DNA of 64,000 bases from Methyloversatilis thermotolerans (GTDB lineage: Bacteria; Pseudomonadota; Gammaproteobacteria; Burkholderiales; Rhodocyclaceae), in NCBI RefSeq assembly GCF_000372885.1, contig NZ_KB889967.1, positions 3,485,430 through 3,549,429 of the forward strand, in the 5' to 3' direction. The position numbers were made by a program, and so were the translations under genes. Numbering within the stretch: position 1 is the stretch's first letter; each line of letters opens with the position of its first letter. A model generated the notes under the pieces. It had not been told where the DNA came from, made no database searches, and saw only the letters and a list, made by a program, of their open reading frames with translations. This document shows, in pieces, positions 25,209 to 32,529 of the stretch.

Positions 25209-25634
25209 TCAGCGGGTGACCACCGGAATCGCCAGCGCGGCACGCCGGCCGAGCTGTGCGTCGACGCGCCGACGCACGGTTTCCACCTTGAGCGGGCGCT
25301 GCAGCGTGCTTTCCGCGCCCAGCGACAGCGCCTGCTGGATCACCGGCTCGTCCGCGTCGAGACAGACCAGCAGCATGCGCACCCCTTCCAGCGCACCTTT
25401 CAGCCGCGTGACCGCCTCGGCGCCCTCGCTCTCCAGCACGCCAGCCCCCAGCAGTATCAGATCGGGCGGCGTCGCGGCACCGGCCGCCAGCGCGGACGCG
25501 ACATCCGTGTAGACATGGGTTTCCATTTCGTCGGCCAGCATGAACTGCAGGGCCGTGCTGGCCACGTCGTCGTTGTCCACGACGAATACGCGCTTGTTGT
25601 CGACCGCGCGTTCGCTATCCACTCCGATCTGCAT
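25209..25634 (-). CDS. degenerate response-regulator receiver domain protein
   Basis: A 141-residue stand-alone CheY-like domain. The acidic pocket is partly kept (VFVVDNDD, residues 17-23). The phospho-accepting aspartate expected after DLILL is a glycine (G63), and the usual lysine of the K-P pair is arginine (LQRPLK). It therefore should not be phosphorylated in the normal way and may act as a constant binding module. The start at 25634 follows GGGAG, and a longer in-frame reading to 25748 overlaps the divergent promoter. It is the first gene of the operon with the AAA+ ATPase and nifF. Confidence 0.8.
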   Translation of the reverse strand: MQIGVDSERAVDNKRVFVVDNDDVASTALQFMLADEMETHVYTDVASALAAGAATPPDLILLGAGVLESEGAEAVTRLKGALEGVRMLLVCLDADEPVIQQALSLGAESTLQRPLKVETVRRRVDAQLGRRAALAIPVVTR

Positions 25635-25676
25635 GGCGTTTCTCCCGGTTGGCGATGTGATGTTTTCCGGGTGACC

Positions 25677-25692
25677 AGCAAGCTCCGTTCCA
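25677..25692 (-). promoter_or_regulatory. sigma54 (-24/-12) promoter of the receiver-AAA-nifF operon
   Basis: The minus strand reads TGGAACGGAGCTTGCT, one mismatch from TGGCACG-N4-TTGCT, with GG and GC 10 bp apart. It lies 42 bp before the receiver gene start. Confidence 0.82.
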
Positions 25693-25711
25693 GTGTCCGA
25701 TGCGGCGATGG

Positions 25712-25727
25712 CGGCATGGCTTTCGCT
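25712..25727 (+). promoter_or_regulatory. possible sigma54 promoter of the 104-aa gene
   Basis: CGGCATGGCTTTCGCT has GG and GC 10 bp apart but three mismatches to consensus. It is 41 bp before the ATG at 25769 and divergent to a better promoter at 25677-25692. No TGT-N10-ACA was found nearby. Confidence 0.4.
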
Positions 25728-25768
25728 TCGTGGCTTGCGTCCACTCATCCACTGTCAGGAGATATGCC

Positions 25769-26083
25769 ATGGCTGTACTTGTGAAGACGACCCAGGACGG
25801 GCGACGCGTCGAAGTCATCGATGGTGCGGTCTGTCTGGACGGCAAGCCGGAGGCGACCCGGCTGGTGCCGCTGCTGGAACACCCGAACCGGCAGGCGATA
25901 CAGCGCGCCGTGCCCGGCGCCACCCATGTCGCCGGCCGTCTGCCGCTCACGCTCGAGGAGGCGCAGATCGCGCAGGACGCGCTGACCGAATCCAGCCGCG
26001 ATTTCGACGCCAGTCCCACCGGCATCGCCCGCCGCCTGCAGGACGCCATCAATCACAAGGCGCGCATGGAAGGCATCGAGTAA
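25769..26083 (+). CDS. unknown protein upstream of nifE (104 aa)
   Basis: A 104-residue protein starting MAVLVKTTQDGRRVEVIDGA and ending HKARMEGIE. The N-terminal half is beta-rich, and the C-terminal half reads as two helices (TLEEAQIAQDALTESSRDFD, IARRLQDAINHKARM). It has no cysteine except one near residue 23. I do not recognise the family. CAGGAGATATGCC precedes the ATG. It stands alone between two nif operons and may have its own weak sigma54 promoter. Confidence 0.6.
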   Translation: MAVLVKTTQDGRRVEVIDGAVCLDGKPEATRLVPLLEHPNRQAIQRAVPGATHVAGRLPLTLEEAQIAQDALTESSRDFDASPTGIARRLQDAINHKARMEGIE

Positions 26084-26128
26084 GCGGGCGCGGCGGCGAT
26101 GCGACAGAGCCCGGGGCGGCCTGTCGGG

Positions 26129-26141
26129 TTTGTCGCAAAGC
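26129..26141 (+). promoter_or_regulatory. putative NifA half-site upstream of nifE
   Basis: TTTGTCGCAAAGC repeats the element seen before nifB and nifH. It lies 92 bp before the nifE -24 box. A full TGT-N10-ACA is absent, although TGCGACA, the opposite half-site, occurs about 30 bp upstream. Confidence 0.4.
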
Positions 26142-26232
26142 AGCCGCCGATTGTCGGACGCCGGCCGGCGCCCGGCGCACGGATGCAGCCCGATACCGCC
26201 CGCGCAGGGCGCCTCATGGCGGAACGCGGCGC

Positions 26233-26248
26233 TGGCATCAATCGTGCT
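26233..26248 (+). promoter_or_regulatory. sigma54 (-24/-12) promoter of the nifENX operon
   Basis: TGGCATCAATCGTGCT keeps GG-N10-GC with TGGCA and TGCT intact. It is 58 bp before the nifE start. Confidence 0.75.
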
Positions 26249-26305
26249 GCGGTGCAGGGCGAAGCACTTCGCGCCGCGAGACATCGACAGGAAGGAAGGT
26301 GTGCC

Positions 26306-27700
26306 ATGGATGCACGGGTATCGGCCAAGATCCAGGACGTGTTCGAAGAACCGGCCTGCGAGCACAACCAGAACAAGTCGGCGAAGGAAAAGAAGAAGGG
26401 CTGTACCAAGCAGCTTTCGCCGGGTGCGGCCGCCGGCGGCTGTGCCTTCGACGGCGCGAAAATCGCGCTGCAGCCCATCGTCGATGTCGCCCACCTGGTG
26501 CACGGCCCGATCGCCTGTGAAGGCAATTCGTGGGACAACCGCAATTCCTCGTCCAGCAGTTCCTCGCTGTACCGCACCGGCTTCACCACCGACATCAACG
26601 AACTCGACGTGGTCTATGGCGGCGAGAAGCGGCTGTTCAAATCGGTGCGGGAAATCATCGAGAAGTACGACCCGCCCGCAGTATTCGTCTACCAGACCTG
26701 TGTCACCGCGCTGATCGGCGACGACATCGAGGCGGTGTGCAAGAAGGCGTCCGAGAAATTCGGCAAGCCGGTCATTCCGGTCAACTCGCCGGGCTTCGTC
26801 GGCCCGAAGAATCTCGGCAACAAGCTGGGCGCCGAAGCGCTGCTCGACTACGTGATCGGCACCGAAGAGCCCGAGTTCGTCACGCCCTACGACATCAACA
26901 TCATCGGCGAGTACAACCTGTCCGGCGAGCTGTGGCAGGTGAAGCCGCTGCTCGATGCGCTGGGCGTGCGCATCCTGTCCTGTATCTCGGGCGACGGCCG
27001 CTACAAGGAAGTGGCCTACAGCCATCGTGCCAAGGCGGCCATGATGGTGTGCTCGAAGTCGATGATCAACATCGCGCGCAAGATGGAAGAGCGCTATGAC
27101 ATTCCGTTCTTCGAGGGCTCCTTCTACGGCATCGGCGACATGTCGGAAACGCTGCGCGAAATCGCCCGCCTGCTGGTCGAGAAGGGCGCGCCGGAAGAGT
27201 TGAAGGCGCGCACCGAAGCGCTCATCGCGGTCGAGGAAAAGCGCGCCTTCGATCGCATCGCGGCCTACCGGCCGAGGCTGGAGGGCAAGAAGGTGCTGCT
27301 CATCACCGGCGGCGTGAAGAGCTGGTCGGTGGTGGCCGCGCTGCAGGAAGCCGGCCTGGAGATCGTCGGTACCAGCGTCAAGAAATCCACCAAGGAAGAC
27401 AAGGAAAAGATCAAGGAGCTGATGGGCCAGGACGCCCACATGATCGACGACATGACGCCGCGCGAAATGTACGCGATGCTCAAGGACGCCAAGGCCGACA
27501 TCATGCTGTCCGGCGGTCGCAGCCAGTTCATCGCGCTCAAGGCCAAGATGCCCTGGCTGGACATCAACCAGGAACGCCACCACGCCTACGCCGGTTACGA
27601 AGGCATGGTGGATCTGGTGCGCGAGATCGACAAGGCGCTGTACAACCCGATCTGGGAACAGGTGCGCCGCCCGGCGCCCTGGGACGTGGTTGCGGCCTGA
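26306..27700 (+). CDS. nifE: NifE, FeMo-co scaffold alpha subunit
   Basis: A 464-residue protein related to NifD. With NifN it forms the scaffold where NifB-co is matured into FeMo-co with Mo and homocitrate. Cysteines corresponding to the P-cluster-like [4Fe-4S] site are in GGCAFDGAK, PIACEGNSW and VYQTCVTALIGDD. GCTKQLSPGAAAGGCAF is the typical N-terminal segment. The start at 26306 follows GAAGGAAGG, and in-frame codons further up lie in the promoter region. nifN follows after 10 bp. Confidence 0.97.
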   Translation: MDARVSAKIQDVFEEPACEHNQNKSAKEKKKGCTKQLSPGAAAGGCAFDGAKIALQPIVDVAHLVHGPIACEGNSWDNRNSSSSSSSLYRTGFTTDINELDVVYGGEKRLFKSVREIIEKYDPPAVFVYQTCVTALIGDDIEAVCKKASEKFGKPVIPVNSPGFVGPKNLGNKLGAEALLDYVIGTEEPEFVTPYDINIIGEYNLSGELWQVKPLLDALGVRILSCISGDGRYKEVAYSHRAKAAMMVCSKSMINIARKMEERYDIPFFEGSFYGIGDMSETLREIARLLVEKGAPEELKARTEALIAVEEKRAFDRIAAYRPRLEGKKVLLITGGVKSWSVVAALQEAGLEIVGTSVKKSTKEDKEKIKELMGQDAHMIDDMTPREMYAMLKDAKADIMLSGGRSQFIALKAKMPWLDINQERHHAYAGYEGMVDLVREIDKALYNPIWEQVRRPAPWDVVAA

Positions 27701-27710
27701 GGAGCGCGCG

Positions 27711-29147
27711 ATGGCCAAGGTGGTCGAATCGAAGAAGGCGTGCACGGTCAATCCGCTCAAGATGAGCCAGCCGCTCGGCGCCTGCTATGCCTTCATGGGC
27801 CTGGACAACTGCATGCCCATGATGCACGGCTCGCAGGGTTGCACGTCCTTCGGTCTGGTGCTGCTGGTGCGCCACTTCAAGGAGGCGATTCCGCTGCAGA
27901 CCACCGCGATGAACGAGGTGAGCACCATACTCGGCGGGCTGGAGAACATCGAGCAGGCGGTGCTGAACATCAAGAAGCGCGCCAGTCCCAGCCTGATCGC
28001 CATCGCCTCCACCGGCCTGACCGAAACCAAGGGTGACGATGTCGATGGCTATCTGAACCTGATCCGGCGCAAGCATGGCGAGGCGCTGGAAGGCACGGAA
28101 ATCGTGTACGTGTCCACGCCGGACTACGTGGGCGCCTTCGAGGACGGCTGGGGCAAGGCGGTGCTGGCCTTGATCGACGCATTCGCGCAGCCGTGCGCGC
28201 GCGAGGACGATCGGGTAAATGTGCTGCCGGCGGCCTGGATGACGCCGGCCGACATCGACGAGGTGCGCGAAACGCTGGAAGCTTTCGGCCTGCGCGCCAA
28301 CGTGCTGCCGGACATTTCCGGTTCGCTCGACGGGCACATACCGGACAACTTCACGCCCACCACGCTGGGAGGCATGAAGATGGACGGGCTGCGCACGCTC
28401 GGCGCCGCCCGTGCCACGCTGGCGCTGGGCGCGCGCATGGATGCCGCGGCGGCCGCGATCGAGGAACGCTGCGGCGTGCCATACAAGGTGTTCGACCGCC
28501 TGACCGGGCTCGCCGCCTTCGACGACTTCCTGGCCCATCTGTCGCAACTGTCCGGGCGGCCGGTGCCTGCGAAGTATCGCCGCGCGCGCACCCAGTTGCT
28601 CGACGTGATGCTGGACGCCCACTTCTGGGTCGGCGGCAAGAAGATGGCCATCGGCGCCGAGCCCGACCTGCTGTACGGCCTGGCCATGACCGCCGCCGAA
28701 ATGGGGGCCGAAGTGGTCGCCGCCGTCACCACCACGCCGTCGCGCGTGCTCGAAGGCATGCCCTGCGACGAAGTGCTGATCGGCGACCTCGAGGATCTGG
28801 AACTGCGCGCGAAGGCGGCCGGCGCCCAGGTGCTCATCACCCATGCCCACGGCCGCCAGGCCGCGCAACGGCTGGGCATTCCGCTGCTGCGCGAGGGCCT
28901 GCCCATGTTCGACCGCCTGGGCGCGGCGCATGTGCTGCGCGTGGGCTATCGCGGCACGCGCGAACTCATCCTGCTGTGGGCCAACACCTTCCTCGCCGAC
29001 GAGCATGTGAACACCCCGAACGACTGGCCGCTGCCGGAGGCCAGCGTGCAGGCCGCCGCGGGTGGCGGCTGTGCGAGCGGTGGCGGCAGTTGCGGTTGCG
29101 GCAGCAGTGCGCCGGCAAGCGGCACCGAATCCGAGATGGCCGGCTGA
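27711..29147 (+). CDS. nifN: NifN, FeMo-co scaffold beta subunit, with Cys/Gly-rich tail
   Basis: A 478-residue NifK-related partner of NifE. The conserved start CTVNPLKMSQPLGACYAFMG and HGSQGCTSFGLVLLVRHFKE are present. After the last conserved block (HVNTPNDWPLP) it ends in an unusual tail of about 30 residues containing GGGCASGGGSCGCG, with several cysteines in a flexible Gly/Ser context. Such a tail could hold metal or an Fe-S precursor, but that is speculation. Start at 27711 with GGAG. Confidence 0.96.
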   Translation: MAKVVESKKACTVNPLKMSQPLGACYAFMGLDNCMPMMHGSQGCTSFGLVLLVRHFKEAIPLQTTAMNEVSTILGGLENIEQAVLNIKKRASPSLIAIASTGLTETKGDDVDGYLNLIRRKHGEALEGTEIVYVSTPDYVGAFEDGWGKAVLALIDAFAQPCAREDDRVNVLPAAWMTPADIDEVRETLEAFGLRANVLPDISGSLDGHIPDNFTPTTLGGMKMDGLRTLGAARATLALGARMDAAAAAIEERCGVPYKVFDRLTGLAAFDDFLAHLSQLSGRPVPAKYRRARTQLLDVMLDAHFWVGGKKMAIGAEPDLLYGLAMTAAEMGAEVVAAVTTTPSRVLEGMPCDEVLIGDLEDLELRAKAAGAQVLITHAHGRQAAQRLGIPLLREGLPMFDRLGAAHVLRVGYRGTRELILLWANTFLADEHVNTPNDWPLPEASVQAAAGGGCASGGGSCGCGSSAPASGTESEMAG

Positions 29148-29176
29148 ATCCGGCCCCACCCTGCAAGGAGCGCATC

Positions 29177-29590
29177 ATGAAGATCGCCTTCGCCACCCAG
29201 GACAAGCAGCGCGTCGACGCGCACTTCGGCTGGGCCAAGCATCTGGCTGTGTATGAGATCGACAAGGAGGGCTACCACCATGTCGAGGACTTCGACTTCG
29301 GCGGCAAGCTCGACGAGGACGGCGACGAGGACAAGCTCGCGCCCAAGCTCGATGCGATCAAGGACGTGGCCATCGTCTACGTGGCGGCGATCGGCGGCTC
29401 GGCCGCCGCGCGCGTGGTGGCGAGCAAGATCCATCCGATCAAGGTGAGCCAGCCGGAACCCATCATGGACATCCTGGAAAAGCTGCAGGAAGTGCTGCGC
29501 GGCACGCCGCCGCCCTGGTTGCGCAAGGTGCTGCAGAAGGGCTCCGAGCGCGCATTCGATTTTGACGACGAGGTTGAAGAACATGGCTGA
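29177..29590 (+). CDS. nifX: NifX, FeMo-co precursor carrier
   Basis: A 137-residue NifX protein. NifX shuttles NifB-co and the VK-cluster between NifB and NifEN. The start [20 protein letters not shown] matches the family and the C-terminal domain of NifB, and [20 protein letters not shown] is the second conserved block. AAGGAG precedes the ATG. Its stop overlaps the start of the DUF269 gene by eight bases. Confidence 0.95.
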   Translation: MKIAFATQDKQRVDAHFGWAKHLAVYEIDKEGYHHVEDFDFGGKLDEDGDEDKLAPKLDAIKDVAIVYVAAIGGSAAARVVASKIHPIKVSQPEPIMDILEKLQEVLRGTPPPWLRKVLQKGSERAFDFDDEVEEHG

Positions 29591-30059
29591 AACACTGGAA
29601 CTGAGCGCCGAGGACAACGAAGCCCTGGCCACCCCCTACCTGCGCGAACTGATCAAGCAGTACCGCGCGCAGGACCTGCACGGCGCATGGGAAGGCAAGA
29701 GCGATGCGCAGTTGCTCGAGCCCTACATCCTGAGTGCCGAGGCGCGCCGCGCGCTGCCGCTGATGGGCGATCCGGACCCGGAAACCCTGTGGCGCATCGA
29801 GCTGTTCTACAACGCCATCGGCCTGTCGATCGAGCGCGCCACCGGCGTCATGGTCACGCCCATGATGAAGATGCACCACGAAGGCTTCGGCCGCATGGTG
29901 CTCATCGCCGGCCGGCTCATCGCGGTGAACAAGCAGTTGCGCGATGCCCATCGCTTCGGCTTCCCCAGTCTCGCCAAGCTGGCCGAGGCGGGCACGAAGT
30001 TCGTCGAGGAAGGCGTCGACATGGTGAAGAAGTACAACGAAGTGGCCACTTACGGCTGA
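29583..30059 (+). CDS. NifX-associated nitrogen fixation protein (DUF269)
   Basis: A 158-residue protein of the NifX-associated (DUF269) family, with [20 protein letters not shown], then [20 protein letters not shown] and [20 protein letters not shown]. It occurs next to nifX in most proteobacterial nif clusters. Its exact job is not established, and a part in FeMo-co trafficking is inferred from the context. The start at 29583 lies inside the nifX end with AGGTTGAAG before it. Confidence 0.93.
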   Translation: MAETLELSAEDNEALATPYLRELIKQYRAQDLHGAWEGKSDAQLLEPYILSAEARRALPLMGDPDPETLWRIELFYNAIGLSIERATGVMVTPMMKMHHEGFGRMVLIAGRLIAVNKQLRDAHRFGFPSLAKLAEAGTKFVEEGVDMVKKYNEVATYG

Positions 30060-30082
30060 CGCACGAAGGAAGGAAGAACGCG

Positions 30083-30280
30083 ATGGAAGACGTCGACGCA
30101 CTCAAGGCCCGGGTGAAGAAGCTGAACGCCCAGGCCACGCAGGCCAAGATGGACCTGCACGACCTGTCCGAGGACCTGCCGACCAACTGGGAGAAGATCA
30201 TGGAAGTCGCGCAGATCGCCTATGACGCCCATCAGAACCTGATGGCTGCACGCAAGGAGCTGGCGGCCGCGACCGCCTGA
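30083..30280 (+). CDS. small coiled-coil nif protein (DUF683/CCE_0567 family)
   Basis: A 65-residue, nearly all-helical protein with heptad spacing (DVDALKARVKKLNAQATQAK, then QIAYDAHQNLMAARKELAAA). Members of this family lie between DUF269 and the ferredoxin fdxB in many nif clusters and form helical hairpins. The function is unknown. GGAAGGAAG precedes the ATG. The gene is 23 bp after DUF269 and 6 bp before fdxB. Confidence 0.9.
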   Translation: MEDVDALKARVKKLNAQATQAKMDLHDLSEDLPTNWEKIMEVAQIAYDAHQNLMAARKELAAATA

Positions 30281-30286
30281 ACGATC

Positions 30287-30598
30287 ATGGCCGCATTCAC
30301 CATCACCCTGCCGAGCGGCGAAGTGTGGACACCGAAATTCGTGTCCACGCTGAACCAGGACACCTGTATCGGCTGTGCGCGCTGCGTCAAGGTCTGTGCC
30401 AACGACGTGCTGCAGCTCGCCGGCGTCACCGAGGACGGCGACGTCATCCTGGTCGACCCCGAGAACGAGGACGACGATGACGAGGAATTCGAGCGCAAGG
30501 TCATGACCATTTCGCGCCAGGCCAACTGCATAGGCTGTCAGGCCTGTTCCAAGGTCTGTCCGAAGAAATGCTACACGCACGCACCGGCCGAGCTGTAA
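30287..30598 (+). CDS. fdxB: FdxB-type ferredoxin III, nif-specific (2[4Fe-4S])
   Basis: A 103-residue ferredoxin with cluster motifs C27-x2-C30-x2-C33-x3-C37 and C81-x2-C84-x2-C87-x3-C91. The acidic insertion between them (NEDDDDEEF) and the N-terminal strand are typical of nif-specific ferredoxin III. It probably supplies electrons to nitrogenase or to FeMo-co assembly on NifEN. It lies between the coiled-coil gene and nifQ. Confidence 0.95.
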   Translation: MAAFTITLPSGEVWTPKFVSTLNQDTCIGCARCVKVCANDVLQLAGVTEDGDVILVDPENEDDDDEEFERKVMTISRQANCIGCQACSKVCPKKCYTHAPAEL

Positions 30599-30620
30599 GT
30601 CTTCACGCAAGGAGATCGCG

Positions 30621-31229
30621 ATGCACTCCGACGCCCTGTTCGTATCGGCCGCCCTGGCGGCCGAGCCGCTGTCGCCCACCTTCCGCGGCCTGCTCATGCG
30701 GCTCGCGAAGCGGCCGGACAGCCTAGCGTCCATCGCGCTTGCCGGTGTCATCGGCCGTAGCTGGCAGGTGCGCGGGCTGGACGAACAGCCGCTGTACGGA
30801 CTGGATGCGCCCACCACCCGGCGCCTGCTGGCGCGCCACTTCCCGGGCGCCGAATGGCTGCCCTCGCTGAAGCCGGCCACCCCGGCCGCCTTCGACGACG
30901 CCATCGAAATGGACGATGTGCTCGCCATGCTGGTCGAGCACCTGCCTCCGGGCAGCGGCGAGGACGGCGTGTGGCTCGCGCACGCGGTCGCCACCGGCTG
31001 CCTGGGCGACGATCACCTGTGGCAGGACATGCAACTGCCCTCGCGCAGCCACCTGTCCGCGCTCATGAACACCTTCTTCGCAGCCCTCGCCGCGCGCAAC
31101 ACGCAGGACATGAAGTGGAAGAAGTTCCTGTACAAGCAGCTATGCGACCGCGCCCAGATCCGCGTGTGCAAGGCCCCCAGTTGCAGCGTGTGCAGCGATT
31201 ACGCGAAGTGCTTCGGGCCGGAGGAGTGA
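30621..31229 (+). CDS. nifQ: NifQ, molybdenum donor for FeMo-co
   Basis: A 202-residue NifQ. It carries a [Mo-Fe3-S4] cluster and gives Mo to NifEN. The signature C-x4-C-x2-C-x5-C is at the C-terminus (CKAPSCSVCSDYAKC). AAGGAGATCGCG precedes the ATG. It ends the nifE operon. The next gene is convergent and belongs to the methyltransferase island. Confidence 0.95.
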   Translation: MHSDALFVSAALAAEPLSPTFRGLLMRLAKRPDSLASIALAGVIGRSWQVRGLDEQPLYGLDAPTTRRLLARHFPGAEWLPSLKPATPAAFDDAIEMDDVLAMLVEHLPPGSGEDGVWLAHAVATGCLGDDHLWQDMQLPSRSHLSALMNTFFAALAARNTQDMKWKKFLYKQLCDRAQIRVCKAPSCSVCSDYAKCFGPEE

Positions 31230-31347
31230 GGCGGGGATCGGCGCGACGGCGCTGGATAGAAGCAGGGCGGGAACGCACACGGATCGACGCTGGACACGCG
31301 CAGCGGATCACGGCCTGTACCCAGGCCATTCACCCATCCGCGCACCG

Positions 31348-32529
31348 CTATGCCTTGACCAGCCTTGCAGCCCCCGGATCGTAGACGTATCCGGTAATGC
31401 TGCCATCCTTGATGCGTGCCACAGCTTCATCGATGACGAAGAGCGGAACCAGGAACCACTCCTCCGGCTGCACCGGGTGGCCGAAACGGTCCTGAATCGT
31501 GATGTCCAGCCGCGCGGGTGCGAAAAGCCGGTGGAAGAGGTTTTCCATCCGGGTGCGGTTGATGCCCGCGAGCTTGTAGGTCGCCACCACTTCGACCTTC
31601 GCCAGCAGGTAGGTCGACTCGTTTTCTGCGTTGGCGATGCGCGTGTCGACGTTGCCGCCGGTCACGCCGATCTTGTGGATTAGATCGCGATGCTGCGCGA
31701 CATAGGGATGGTCCGAGTCCGAGCGCAACACATAGATTGTGCCGCTCTCGACATCGTCGGCCTCCAGTTCGCCCCCGAAAGACAGTTGTCCCGTCTCGGG
31801 CGAAGCCAGCCGGCGCGCGGCAGGGTCATTGTAGAAGGCACGCTGCAGCGATCGCAGCAGCAGATTGCTTTCCGTACCGTTGGCGAAAACCAGGCGCAGC
31901 CGGCGATCCACCTCGCCAGCGGTGGTTTTCAGTGGCTCTCCGACCTCGGCGACGTACACGGTCACGCCATCGAGAACGAAGAAATCCCCGCCCTCCACCG
32001 CACGATTGCCTGCCGTGATGGGCAGGGACTGGCGCAGACCGGTCTTGATTTCGGTTGCCGCGCGTTCGAACAAGGGGCGGAAGGTTTCGAAGTCCTCGCA
32101 CGGTTTGCGGTCCGCAATCTCCTCGGCTGCGCGCTTGTCGGCGCTGGTGCGAACGTGGCGCAGCACGGTGATGTCTTCGGCGTCAGATGCGGCCGCCAGT
32201 TCGGCCGCCAGTTCATCGAGGTTGTAGCTGGCCGGGGGTTCCGCCGCACATGGCGCACCCGACAGCAAATTCTGGTGGTCGAGCGGGCGCAGCAAATCGT
32301 GATACGCCGGCAGCGCGCGCAGGCGGTCCAGACGCACGGCATACAGCCGCTCGAAGATGTCGCGGTCCTCTCCGTGCTGGGGCGGACGGCCATGCTTTTC
32401 GACGAAGCGCTGAATCTCCTCGAAGCCCGCAATGACACGCTCCTCGCTGGCCGGGCGCGCCGCCGTTTTCTCGGGAGGGGCGAACTCGGCGAGCTCGTCC
32501 GCGAGTTCGTCCAGATCAGACTTGCGCAT
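31348..32529 (-). CDS. GIY-YIG (T5orf172-type) nuclease-family protein of the methyltransferase island
   Basis: A 393-residue protein. The C-terminal half holds a GIY-YIG-like domain with the pattern GTIYVLRSDSD, KIGVTGGNVDTRIANAENES and a later ITIQDRFGHPVQPEEWFLVP. The N-terminal 200 residues are helical and unrecognised (RKSDLDELADELAEFAPPEK at the start). It overlaps the helicase gene end by 14 bases, so the two are coupled. Taken with the methyltransferase and helicase it could be the DNA-cutting part of a restriction-like system. The start at 32529 was chosen for that overlap, and a longer reading to 32643 runs deep into the helicase gene. Confidence 0.72.
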   Translation of the reverse strand: MRKSDLDELADELAEFAPPEKTAARPASEERVIAGFEEIQRFVEKHGRPPQHGEDRDIFERLYAVRLDRLRALPAYHDLLRPLDHQNLLSGAPCAAEPPASYNLDELAAELAAASDAEDITVLRHVRTSADKRAAEEIADRKPCEDFETFRPLFERAATEIKTGLRQSLPITAGNRAVEGGDFFVLDGVTVYVAEVGEPLKTTAGEVDRRLRLVFANGTESNLLLRSLQRAFYNDPAARRLASPETGQLSFGGELEADDVESGTIYVLRSDSDHPYVAQHRDLIHKIGVTGGNVDTRIANAENESTYLLAKVEVVATYKLAGINRTRMENLFHRLFAPARLDITIQDRFGHPVQPEEWFLVPLFVIDEAVARIKDGSITGYVYDPGAARLVKA

